A stretch of DNA of 64,000 bases. It comes from Bacteroidota bacterium (GTDB taxonomy: Bacteria > Bacteroidota > Bacteroidia > Chitinophagales > Saprospiraceae). Below the pieces are notes generated by a model. It was not told where the DNA came from, made no database searches, and was given only the letters and a program-made list of their open reading frames with translations. The stretch lies in the NCBI GenBank assembly GCA_024743405.1, contig JANSWP010000028.1:1-64000 (forward strand), given 5' to 3'. Within the stretch, counting starts at the first letter, position 1, and each line of letters starts with the position of its first letter. Shown in pieces: positions 9,092 through 19,900 of this stretch. A program made the translations under genes and the position numbers.

Positions 9092-12000
9092 TTACTGTAT
9101 TAAAATCATTTTTCTTGTCGCTGTATGTGAAGGAGTTTCTAATTGATAATAAATTACTCCCGTTGTATTTAATTCCTCTTTTCCAATTTTTAGCTCGTTA
9201 TATCCTTCATTAAAAAGTTGTTTGAAAGTTTTCAAAACTTTTCCTGACAAATCAAAAATGGTAAGCGTCCCTTCAACTCTTTCTGGTAAATGGAAACTAA
9301 TCAATGTCGAATTTCTGAACGGATTTGGCTGATTTTGATAAAGCTCAAAAGTTGACTCTGTATAAGTAAATTGCTCATTTTGGAATTCCAACTTCACATT
9401 CATTAATTCTTCATTCGAATCATAAGCTTCTGCCAGAGTATATCTTGAATTCAAGGAAATTAAATCACTTAATTGAGCATTCGTTTTTGATTTGAATTTT
9501 AAAGAAAATAACAAATCTTTTGGATTCAACTTTATGGTTTCCAAATCAAACCAACTCATCGTAATACTCCCATCATTCAAATGCGTCCAGCCAAAATTCT
9601 CTTCTGTCAACTTACTATCTTCATTCTCGTTAAATGCTAAAAACTCAATCGCCTCTTTATCAAAATTCAAGGTAAATTGATACCCAAATAAAGTTTGTAG
9701 GTCTCTTGAATTAAGATCTATCGAGAACTCCTCTCCCTTCATAATAACTTGATTATCAATACTTAAAACCAAGTCTTCTAAATAACTTCTATCATCTGCT
9801 GAGAACAATGAATTGGGTTGAGCAGAACCATTTAAGTCACCTATCTTGACTCCTGTAAAATTGGCTTCCAACTCATCTGCCGTAAAATTATTGACGTTTA
9901 GTGTTTCAGGGATATATGGGAAAAATGGATTCGTAGGATCTTGGAAAATGTGGCTTTTTTCCACGAATCGCCAAGACTTATTTGAAGGAAAATTGTCATT
10001 GATATTCAAAATTAATTTCCTTAATTCAACTACATCCATCGTTGTAACTGTCCCTGATTTATTAATATCCGCAGCAATAATTTTATAAGGTGTGTCCAAC
10101 TTTTTGACCCCCAATACATGCTTAGTCAATAAGACCATATCCCAAGTCGTAACACCATTTTCATGATTCATATCCTTTTCTGGAATGACCGTATAATTGA
10201 AACCGATTGGTAAATTTGGAATGGCAAAACTACCACTCAAACCTGTGGTGTCAGGGAATGCATTAGTTCCATTAACTTCTACTTTTACCTCCTCAATATC
10301 TTCCCCCATCTCCGTTCGAATATCACCAGAAATAGAAGCCATCAAGTCATCATCGTTCGATGGACAAACATCCATATTGTCTTGAATCGTAATATTTGTT
10401 ACACAATAATCACTGTTTCCAGCTTCATCTGTTACCCATACTTTTACAATATGGACACCTTCACCCAAACAATCAAAAACAAGTTCAGTCGCTGTAGGAA
10501 CTCCATTCACTGGTTCTGCATCTAGTTGAATTCCAAATATCAAATCCCCTGAATCAGTACAATTATCGTAACTCCCTCCATCTAAGGTACTTACGGGGAT
10601 TGTTGCCATAGCTTGACCATTCATCTCTTGCAATTCTCCGATAATACCCGTATTACAATATGGCGTTGGTAATTTTTGATCTTCTACCGTGATTTCTATG
10701 GAACATGAAGTCGAATTTCCACAACCATCCTCTATATAAAAATCGATCGAATGAGTGCCCATTGGATAAAATCCACTTGCATCGGCTCCATCATCATCAG
10801 CATAAGGGGAATTATTTGTGATTGTAATCTCCCCATTACAACCTGCATCTACTGTTACCTCATCCAAATCGACATAGGCTCCAGTACAATCATTATTAAT
10901 TCCAACGATCATATCAGATGCACAAACATCAATTTCTGCAGCAACTGTATCGACAATTTTGATTAACTGTTGATAATGCCATATTCCAGGAGAATTAGGG
11001 TCATTTGTATTGTGTTGGCACCAGTCAATCAAAGTCCAATTACGAACAATTTTATAGCAGGAAGGAAAATCAATATCAAAAATTTGATTGGTATAACTCT
11101 CTGCTATCATCGCGCAACCATCTGATGGATAACTTGGGAAGCCATATCCTGGAGCTAAATCTTCAGGATCAAATGCTCCCACAGATAAACACACATTCTT
11201 AAATGTGGTATCTAAAGGCCACACGATGGTATTGCCATCAAACGGAGTTTGATTTTCAATTGTCAGAACTTGTTGACAAGTACTAGAATTACCACTGTCA
11301 TCAGTCACCGTGAAAATCCGTGTGATGGTTCCTGTTCCACAAATTTGAATATCAGAAGTGTCAGTTTCAACAACGGTAAATCCACAATTATCAAAAGCTT
11401 GTGGCGTACCAAAATCATCCAAATTAGACGTGTCATCGTCACAATCAATAGTCATGTCAAGTGGACAAGACAAAAATATGGGCATTAATTTATCCTCAAC
11501 CTCCACTTCGACCATACAATCTGAAAATGAATTCCCATTCAAAACTTCAGAGACTCTGACAGTCACTACTATATTAGGCCCTCCTACGTCCGCACAATCA
11601 AATACGACCGTTGGCGTAAAAGGAGCTCCATCTCGGCTTGCGAGAAAATGAACTGGGCCGCAATTGTCATTACTTCCATCATCAAAATTAGATGCTGATA
11701 CGACTGCTTTACCAGTTGTTGTCAATGAGACAGAAGTAAATTCGTCACAAACTGCAGTTGGCGTTTGATTATCAATCACAGTAACCGCCATCTCGCAGGT
11801 ATCAGCATTGAGGCATTCATCACGAACGATATAGGGTACCATATAATCTCCTGGTGGAAGAATAATATCTTGATTTAATGGCTGTTCAATATTATTAGTC
11901 GGGTGAATCACAGAAATTTCTAAACTCCCACAATTATCAGCAACAGACATTGGAGGTGGTAAAGAAATAGTCGCAACGCACACATCAGGATCAGTTTGAC

Positions 12001-12925
12001 GAATAATACTCGACTGACACAATATTGATGGTGCTTCAAAGTCTTCTACTTTGATAATTTGAGTATGTTCTTTGATATCTCCTGTACACTCGTCATGTAC
12101 CTCCCAATGTCTCAAAATTCGAATACCACAATTTGTAGTCATCGAAACCGTATCATCTGTAAAATGGGCGATCATCTTACAAAAACTATTGGTATCAATT
12201 GGATTGCCATCAATCGTTGGAAAACCAGTAATTTCTGGATCCAAATTGGGCGATTCGCAACTAACAGGATCATTTGGAGGAAATTGAACCACTGAAGTGT
12301 CTGGTTTTTCAATATGAATAAGTTGAACACAAGTATCCATATTTCCACTTGTATCTGTCGCAATCCATTGTCTTTCTATAGTTGCAATAAAAGGATTGGC
12401 AGCACAATCTAGATTAACCTGAGAATCAGAGAACTCTAAACTCTCTAAATCATTACAATTATCTGTTACTGTAATTGGCTCTATATCAGCTACATCTATA
12501 GATGCTGTACAACTAATGGTATCAGCTGGACATGTCAACATAGGCGCATGATTATCACTAATCATTGCTAATCTTGTACAGGTAATATTAGTGGCTAAAT
12601 GAACTGCTCTCAGATTTACAAATTCTCCAATCCAATTTTCGGCGGGTAATTGAACGAAGTTGGTTCCTGAGACAATCGGAACTCCCCCAGGAGTCTCCAC
12701 AATTATCATGTAAGGTGGACAAGTCAGTGAATCAGCACCTTGAACCACCGCATTATAGGTTATGGTTGCCATACAGCTTTGATCCACACTGACATTTGCT
12801 TGAGTTCCAACGCAAGTAGTGCATTGTGCAAACATTTTAAAACTAAATAAAACTAAAGGGAGCCATGCTATTCGGCGAAGGACAGCGTAAGGGCCTCCCA
12901 TTTGGGTGCATTTGTTCTTTTTCAT
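9092..12925 (-). CDS. Giant secreted HYR-repeat protein, second paralogue
   Basis: This 1277-residue protein has the same plan as the one at 2279. A signal peptide ends near FKMFAQ, and the mature N-terminus starts CTTCVGTQANVS. HYR/Ig-like cysteine-rich repeats follow, with the blocks LTCPADT, VTDNCN, VTDDSGNSSTCQ and PTPYCNTG. Then come a carboxypeptidase-regulatory-like domain, dockerin-like repeats (NGVTTWD and DINKSGTVTTMD, then VGIGDLNGSA-like end), a cohesin-like domain and a T9SS type A signal (about 1193-1277, QNQPNPF start, KMILIQ end). It is probably a single-gene unit, since both flanks are long and terminators follow. It is closer in length to the 2279 gene than to the other two paralogues, suggesting a tandem duplication. 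The ligand is unknown. Confidence 0.88.
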   Translation of the reverse strand: MKKNKCTQMGGPYAVLRRIAWLPLVLFSFKMFAQCTTCVGTQANVSVDQSCMATITYNAVVQGADSLTCPPYMIIVETPGGVPIVSGTNFVQLPAENWIGEFVNLRAVHLATNITCTRLAMISDNHAPMLTCPADTISCTASIDVADIEPITVTDNCNDLESLEFSDSQVNLDCAANPFIATIERQWIATDTSGNMDTCVQLIHIEKPDTSVVQFPPNDPVSCESPNLDPEITGFPTIDGNPIDTNSFCKMIAHFTDDTVSMTTNCGIRILRHWEVHDECTGDIKEHTQIIKVEDFEAPSILCQSSIIRQTDPDVCVATISLPPPMSVADNCGSLEISVIHPTNNIEQPLNQDIILPPGDYMVPYIVRDECLNADTCEMAVTVIDNQTPTAVCDEFTSVSLTTTGKAVVSASNFDDGSNDNCGPVHFLASRDGAPFTPTVVFDCADVGGPNIVVTVRVSEVLNGNSFSDCMVEVEVEDKLMPIFLSCPLDMTIDCDDDTSNLDDFGTPQAFDNCGFTVVETDTSDIQICGTGTITRIFTVTDDSGNSSTCQQVLTIENQTPFDGNTIVWPLDTTFKNVCLSVGAFDPEDLAPGYGFPSYPSDGCAMIAESYTNQIFDIDFPSCYKIVRNWTLIDWCQHNTNDPNSPGIWHYQQLIKIVDTVAAEIDVCASDMIVGINNDCTGAYVDLDEVTVDAGCNGEITITNNSPYADDDGADASGFYPMGTHSIDFYIEDGCGNSTSCSIEITVEDQKLPTPYCNTGIIGELQEMNGQAMATIPVSTLDGGSYDNCTDSGDLIFGIQLDAEPVNGVPTATELVFDCLGEGVHIVKVWVTDEAGNSDYCVTNITIQDNMDVCPSNDDDLMASISGDIRTEMGEDIEEVKVEVNGTNAFPDTTGLSGSFAIPNLPIGFNYTVIPEKDMNHENGVTTWDMVLLTKHVLGVKKLDTPYKIIAADINKSGTVTTMDVVELRKLILNINDNFPSNKSWRFVEKSHIFQDPTNPFFPYIPETLNVNNFTADELEANFTGVKIGDLNGSAQPNSLFSADDRSYLEDLVLSIDNQVIMKGEEFSIDLNSRDLQTLFGYQFTLNFDKEAIEFLAFNENEDSKLTEENFGWTHLNDGSITMSWFDLETIKLNPKDLLFSLKFKSKTNAQLSDLISLNSRYTLAEAYDSNEELMNVKLEFQNEQFTYTESTFELYQNQPNPFRNSTLISFHLPERVEGTLTIFDLSGKVLKTFKQLFNEGYNELKIGKEELNTTGVIYYQLETPSHTATRKMILIQ

Positions 12926-13755
12926 AGGACTCAGTTTTGGGTTTGATCAATTTTGTGATTGAGACTTAGTGGTCAGAGAGCTTTCAACCCATAGAAATAC
13001 AGCCCTAACTAATTCACAATCAATTAATTAAAAAACAATAAAATTTAATTTTGACCATAGAAACTCATTATCTGAGATCTAAAGTCACAATCGTAGATGA
13101 ATAGAATGTCCTATAACAATTGGTTAATCCTAGTAACTGAAAGCCTTGTTTTAGATTGGGAAATACGCTTTAGAAATAGAATATTTCTGCGCAAAGGAAA
13201 GATGTGGGTTTTCTCATGATCTTTCTTATTGCCCCCTTTCTGTGCTTTCTCAATAGTATAAATTGTGTCCAATATCCTGTATTTACTTTGAAAAATTTGC
13301 TGCTTATTGATTGCATCAAAAGTCCGAATACAGAATTTTAAAAATCTTTTTGTGTAGTGTAGTTGGATGGAATTGCTCCATCACATTATAATTCATTTTA
13401 TATATCACAGATTATAATATAAAAACCATGCCTAAAACATTAAATAAAAAATGAATATTAAAAAATTAGCTTTTCAAGAATAAAAAAAGGGTGTAAATGG
13501 GAAAAAAATTGGTAGGAGAAAAAGATACTGGCCCGTATTAAAGTAATTGCTGGTATGTTTCATCTTATACCGTCCTCCATTTCGGCTAGGCGCGCTGAGG
13601 AGATTTGAAGGGCAATTAATGAGCTTATTATCAAATATGGGAAGGATAATCAAGAGGTGGATTTAAAATCAAAAGACTGGCAAATTTATCAGTCTTTTAT
13701 TCGACCGCTTTATTTTTGAAAAATAGGTAGAGAAAAAAATTGAACTTCCTAGCAA
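12926..13755. other. Intergenic region with a possible relic frame
   Basis: No intact gene is seen in 830 bp. On the plus strand one frame runs from about 13516 to 13719 with a single TGA at 13606. The part after the TGA reads RAINELIIKYGKDNQEVDL and ends FIRPLYF, which looks protein-like but matches no family I know. A hairpin AAAAGACTG/CAGTCTTTT lies inside it. The promoter of the gene at 12925 must lie at the low-coordinate end of this stretch. Confidence 0.3.
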
Positions 13756-13790
13756 TAAAAAAGCCCCCCTTCATTAGAGTGAAGAGAGGC
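13756..13790 (-). terminator. Second terminator downstream of the 2.2-kaa gene
   Basis: On the minus strand GCCTCTCTTCA pairs with TGAAGGGGGGC (with G-U pairs), followed by six T. It lies about 165 bp beyond the first terminator at 13942-13976, so it either backs it up or ends a separate small transcript from the gap between them. Confidence 0.65.
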
Positions 13791-13941
13791 CATCCCAAAA
13801 ACCGATTTAAGTATATATATCTTGAAAACGGTTCTTGCGTATCACATACAATCCAATCGCCTTAAAATTTATATTTCTTAAAATAAGTATTATTATTATA
13901 ATATATATATCCCATTCAAATCTAATCTCTGATTTTTTTAA

Positions 13942-13976
13942 AACTAAAAAAGTGGCGGGGAACTAAGTTCCCCGCC
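13942..13976 (-). terminator. Strong intrinsic terminator
   Basis: The perfect stem GGCGGGGAACT (13954-13964) pairs with AGTTCCCCGCC (13966-13976). Read on the minus strand it is followed by an ACTTTTTTAG tract. It lies 20 bp after the stop of the gene at 13996 and is unusually GC-rich for this DNA. Confidence 0.9.
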
Positions 13977-13995
13977 TATATAATATCCTTAGATA

Positions 13996-16900
13996 TTAGT
14001 CAATTAAGATCATCTTCTTAGTAGCTGAATCATTAGCAGTGTCCAATTGGTAGTAAAGAACACCAGCACCACTCAACTCGTCTCTCTTAACAGTTACTTG
14101 GTTGTAACCTCTAGCGAAGTCACCTTCGATTACTCGAAGAACTTTACCAGAAACGTCAGAGATAGTAATTGTAGCAGAAGTTGCTTCAGGAAGTGTAAAG
14201 CCAATAGCTGTTACATCTGCAAATGGGTTTGGAGTGTTTTGCAACAATTCAAACTGAGCAGTAGCAGCAGTACCGTTGAATTCAAGATTGATATCTTTCA
14301 ATTCACCAGCTTCATTGTAAGCTTCAGCAGCAGTATATCTAGAGTTGATGCTAATTACGTCGCTCAATTGAACGTCAGTCTTAGCAGTTACAACGATAGA
14401 GAATACAGTTTCGTTAGCAGACAATTTCTTAGCTTCATTGCTATTCCAAGAAGTAGTAATAGCACCTTCTTCAACTAATGTCAAACCGAAGTTTTCGGCT
14501 TGAGCTAAACCAGATACAACGTCAACTAATTCTAATGCACTGTTGTCAAAGTTCATTGTGAACTGGTATCCAGTTACGTTGAAATCATTAGCAGTGAAAG
14601 AAATAGTGTGCGTCTCACCAGCAGTCAATGTAGCATCATCAGTAGCGAATGTCAAGTTACCAGTGAAGTTACGATCATCAGCGCTTACCAATTCACTTGG
14701 GTTAGCGTTACCGTTAACATCACCAACTTTAACAGCTACGAAATCAGCAGCAGACATGTCAGAAGACAAGTTGTTCAAGTTGTAAACTTCAGGGAAGTTA
14801 TCAGCAAATGGATTTGCAGGGTTGCTGAATACGTGATCAGCTCTTACAAATCTCCAAGAAGTATTATTAGGGAATGCATCGTCGATGAAAAGGATCAACT
14901 TACGAGCAGCCACCAAGTCAAATGTAGTTACTGTTCCACTGTTGTTAACATCTGCAGCGATCAATTTGTATGGAGAATCCAACGTTTGAACGTTCAAGAT
15001 GTGCTTGCTCATCAATACTAAGTCAAAAGTAGATACACCGTTCAATGGGTTAACATCTTTCACCGGAGTGATAGTGTAGTCACCACCTACAGGCACATTA
15101 CCTAAGTTATAAGCACCAGAAGCATCAGTAGTTACAGTATTATTGAATCCGTTAGGGCTATTGATAGTTACATCAACACCTTCTACGTCTTCATTAGTTT
15201 CAGTATCAGTGTTACCAGCTACTAATGGATCATCGCCACCACAAACACCCATGTTATCTTCAACAATAACGAAAGTGTTACAGAAGTCTTGATTTCCAGC
15301 AGCATCAGTTACCCAGATTTCTACGTTTTGTTGACCGATTTGATCACAGTCGTAAACTCTTTGAGTATCACTTACATCAGTAGAGAAAGATACTTTAACT
15401 GAACCAGGGCAGTTATCGAAGCTACCAGCATCGAAATCAGAAGCCCAAATGTCAATCATACCAGTTTGCATGATTTCAATTACCAAACCGTTTTTACAGT
15501 AAGGAGTTGGTTTCTTGCAATCCAATACAGTTACAGTTGATTGGCAAGCGTTAGAGTTTCCACAGTTATCCATTGCAGTGTATGTAACAGTGTAAGTACC
15601 AGGAGCAACGTTAGTGAAAGGACCGAAGCCATTTCCTAAGTCACTTGTTACTGTAACAGCTACATCTGGGCTACAATCTTGGATAGCAGGAGTTGGTAAT
15701 TCAACAGTTGCACCACAAGTGTTATCATCAATACATACGTCAGGAATATCACAACCATCAGCAAATTCAGGAGCTACAGAGTCACTGATTTTGATAGTTT
15801 GTTGGTATACGATATACCCATCCCATGGATCAAGGTCAAGATCAGTATCAGGAGGTAAGTTTAATCCAGTTAAAGCGTCAGCAGCATCTGGGAAGTTAAC
15901 TCCATTCCAAGAATCACGGAATACGCGAGGCTCGAATGCGATACCATCACCGTCCAAATCTCTGTATTGGAAAGGCATTGCTTGCTCAGGAACTTCAACA
16001 ACCTCTTGGTCGATGTCGTCTCCAACAACACACCAGTTGATTACAGTCCAGTCACGTACAATTTTGTAACATGCATCAGGTACTACATCGTAGTAAGTAT
16101 CTTCGTAAGAAACTGCTAATAATTCGCAAGTTTCAAAGAATAATTCTGGCTCACCGAAATCAGGAGCATCAGTTCCACAACTTTCATTCAAGTCAGCAGG
16201 GAATTCAACAACCCAATCAGAAACGTGGTGTACACGGATGATTTGAGTACAAGTCGCAGGACCGTTACCAGCATCATCAGTTGCTTGCCATGTTCTTGTG
16301 ATTGTACCATTACCACATTGGTCAACATTTACGTTGATGTTAGGGTTAATGTTTACAGCACAGTTGTCATAGAATTCAGCAGTACCGAATTGATCAAGTA
16401 CACTGTTGTCACCTAAAGAAAGACCTACTTCTAACTCATTCCAGAAGTAATCACAAGTGATATCTTGAGGAGCAGGACAGTTAACTACGATTGGAGCTAA
16501 CTTATCAGTTACTCCAACAGTAACCATACAAGAGTTATAATTAATTGCAGAGAACCCAGAAGTCAAGAATAAACCAGGAGTACCATCACAACCCAAAGTT
16601 GGACTTGGGAAAGTTGTGAAGAATGCAGAAGGATCAGCATCCAATACCAATAAGATAACTTGTACATCAGTTCCAACCTCATCGCAACAGAAGTCACGTG
16701 TAGGATAGTAGCATCTGTTAAAGATATCTTGGCTGAAAGAATCATCCATCTTAGCCATCAAGTAGTATACTGGCTTACAGTTATCGTAAGAACCATCATC
16801 TAGGTCTTCAGCATGTAAAGTAGAACATCCGTCACCAACAGCACCGTTGTTTGTTACAGAAATCTCAGTGATTTCATCACAAACAGCTACAGGTGGTACA

Positions 16901-19900
16901 CGGTCTCTTACAGTTACAGTAATCAAACCATTAGTTTCATTATCACAAGCATCGTAGTTAGCATAACGTACAATGTAACGTGCATTTTGTCCATTTTCCA
17001 ATAATGGAATACTCCAGAAAATACCTCCGTTAGAAGGAATAGAAGCAACCAATTGCTCTGGAACTGGGTTAGCAGGAGTAGAAGTAGCAGCTAAAGTCCA
17101 CATTTCTGTGTACCATCCAGCAACATCACTACATACATCACCAGCAGAAGATGCAGGTGGAACTACAACGTGTCCAGTACATACACTGTGAGGACCAGTT
17201 GTTGGAGAATCAGATTCGTATACATCAATTGTTAAGTCACCAGGAGTTGTTAACTCAGGACCTTCAACATCAACAACTTTGATTACTTGGTTGTGCTCAA
17301 GAACTGCAACAGGATCAGCACACCAGTCAATCAATGTCCATGTACGAAGAATCTTGAATGTACCTTCACAGTCATCAATCCAGATATCTTCAGAATCAAC
17401 AGAGATACCACAGTGGTCTCCGTTAAAGATAGGACGACCACTAATTCCAGGACGACCAGCACCAGTTAACTCAAGAACGTCAGCATCATCTAATCCGTTA
17501 TTTGCAGGAACTGAGAAACAATCGTTTCCAGGACTTCCTCCACCACCATTAGCAACGTTTGTGCTATTGATTGCAGGATCATCTTCCCCTGCTGGGAAAC
17601 ATGGAGACTGCGGGAATGGAAGATCTTCATCATCACTTCTTGGATCAAGATTTACATTGATGATAGCCGTAGCTGCATCAGTATCTGTAATATAAGGATG
17701 TAATTCAGTAGTTTCAATTACATTAGGGAAGTACATGTATTGGTTACATGTAAACATAATGTCTTGTGGCAACTCAACGTCAGCCAAAACAGGACGAGAA
17801 ACAGTAATTGTTTGAGAACAAGTAGTAGAGTTTCCACTTTGATCAGTAGCAGTCCAAGTTCGAACATATGTTCCACTAGGTCCGTCACAGTTATCGTCAA
17901 AGTAAGACTCTTCATAACCAAGATCAATGTTTGTACCGTCACAAGCATCAGTTACACCTACTTGAGGAGCAGTTGCAGTTACGATCAAACCAGCAGTTAT
18001 GATGATACCATCATCACCAGCAGCACCATCAGTGAATGACAAGTTCCAAGTTCCTCCAGCATCTCTACCATCAAAAGCATCAGCTAACAATGTAGGATTC
18101 TGAGCACCTGGTAATTGTAAACATTGTAATGGAGCACCACCAGCGTCTAAATCAACACACTGAGTCAATCCACCAGCACCTTCATCATCAAATATTGCAT
18201 TGATATCAAACTCTTGTCCGAAACATCCAGTTACGCCAAATACTCTTTGAGTAAATCCATCAGGAGATGTAACAGAGATATCTAAGTCTGGCAACCAAGT
18301 GTGCTCAACTAAATGAACAATTACATCAACGTCTTCAACTGGCGTACCAGGAGGGAACAAAGAGTAATCGAAATCATAATCGTGTACATCTGGAACTGGA
18401 GCTCCAGCTTCACCAATAGGCTCGTTAGGAGAAACACTCATTTCAATTGGTCCACCTACCTCAGGAGCTGGCTCCGTTGGTAAATCTTCCGTACAAGATA
18501 TAGTCAAATCACGACATTCCATGATTGGTGGTAATTTGTCTTCAACAGTCAATGTACCCCAACATTTGATATCACCATTTTCAGGATCAATCACTTCAAC
18601 AGTATAAGTTCCGCCTACGAAAGAAGCGTTAACAATAGCACCAGGAGCACCTACAGCGCCACCACCAGTTGCTAAAATTTGTCCGATAGCATTTTTGATC
18701 ATTACGATATACTCATCATAACAACCGTAAGGGCCACCTTCCAAAATCATATCAGCAGTAATTTCAGCTTGACAAGCGTCATCTAAAGTTACTTGCACAT
18801 TATCATTACAAACAACATAGTTGATTGCATCAGGATATTCGTTTACAGTAATATCGAAAGAACATTCTGCAGTGTTTCCGTTAGGATCAGTAGCAGTATA
18901 ACAATATGTATTTGTTCCTAATGGTACCAAGTCACCAGGAGTGATTGGATCTCCACAAGTTTGCTCAACTGTAACCTCAGCTTCAACCAATGTATGAATT
19001 TCAAGGTTAGCTACACGAGGATTAAAGTTACCATTGAATAAACCATTAGAAGCAGCTCCTAATGTAACTTCAATAGCACCATCTGTATAGAATTGGTTTG
19101 CACCAGTTCCGTTAGTATAACTATTTGCAGCAGTATTAGTGTTCAATGCAATACCCCAAGATCCTGGAGGAACCTGAATACCTTGTCCTGGGAAAATAGC
19201 TGGAGTAAGAGGTCCATTACTTACAATTGGTCCAGAGAATGGTCCAACTGTAGCATCACCTGTTGCAACTAAAGTCCAAGCACCGATATTTGTTGTAGCT
19301 CCTACATAAGTACCAGCTTTGACATAAGCATCAACCATCGTAGCAGCAGAAATCTTCATATCAATCTGTGGAATAAAGATATCTCCAGCTGTTATGTTAT
19401 TAACATCAAAGAATACAGTTCCACCAACTCCACCACCGTTATTGGCAGTTTGGTTTGTGCTAATACTAGACTGAACAAAAGCTTCACAGTTATCAACTGC
19501 GAAAGGAGGTACGAAATCAACGATTCCGAAACACTCACCTGGAGGCAAGTTAAGTACGATATCAGCAGGACAAGTAATTACTGGATCTTCATTGTCAACA
19601 ACAGTTACGTTGAAAGTACAACAAACTGGAGCACCAGACAAACCAGTCGCACAGTATTCAACTTCAGTAGTTCCTACTGGGTAGTCACCTGAAGCATTTT
19701 GTCCAGCATTTTGGTTATTAGTAAATGCAATAGAACCTGTAGGTACTTCAATTTCAACTGTAGAAGTATTAGCACAGAAGTTATTGATACCATTAGAACA
19801 AGCAATCATTGTGAAATCAAGGTCAGAACCGAAGTTAGTAACCCAACCGTTCCATGTTGCCATAGGAATAACAGCACCAAATGTAGCACCAGGATTACAA

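Noticed and set aside
11358-11651. Plus-strand open frame of 97 codons, and others such as 14047-14478, 15614-16069 and 17279-17695
   Set aside because: They lie opposite the giant HYR genes, have Ser/Thr-rich low-complexity translations and no domain; they are antisense shadows of strongly biased codons.
13516-13719. A plus-strand pseudogene with one TGA
   Set aside because: Two adjoining open stretches of 30 and 36 codons are not enough in this DNA to claim a gene; noted only in the intergenic entry.
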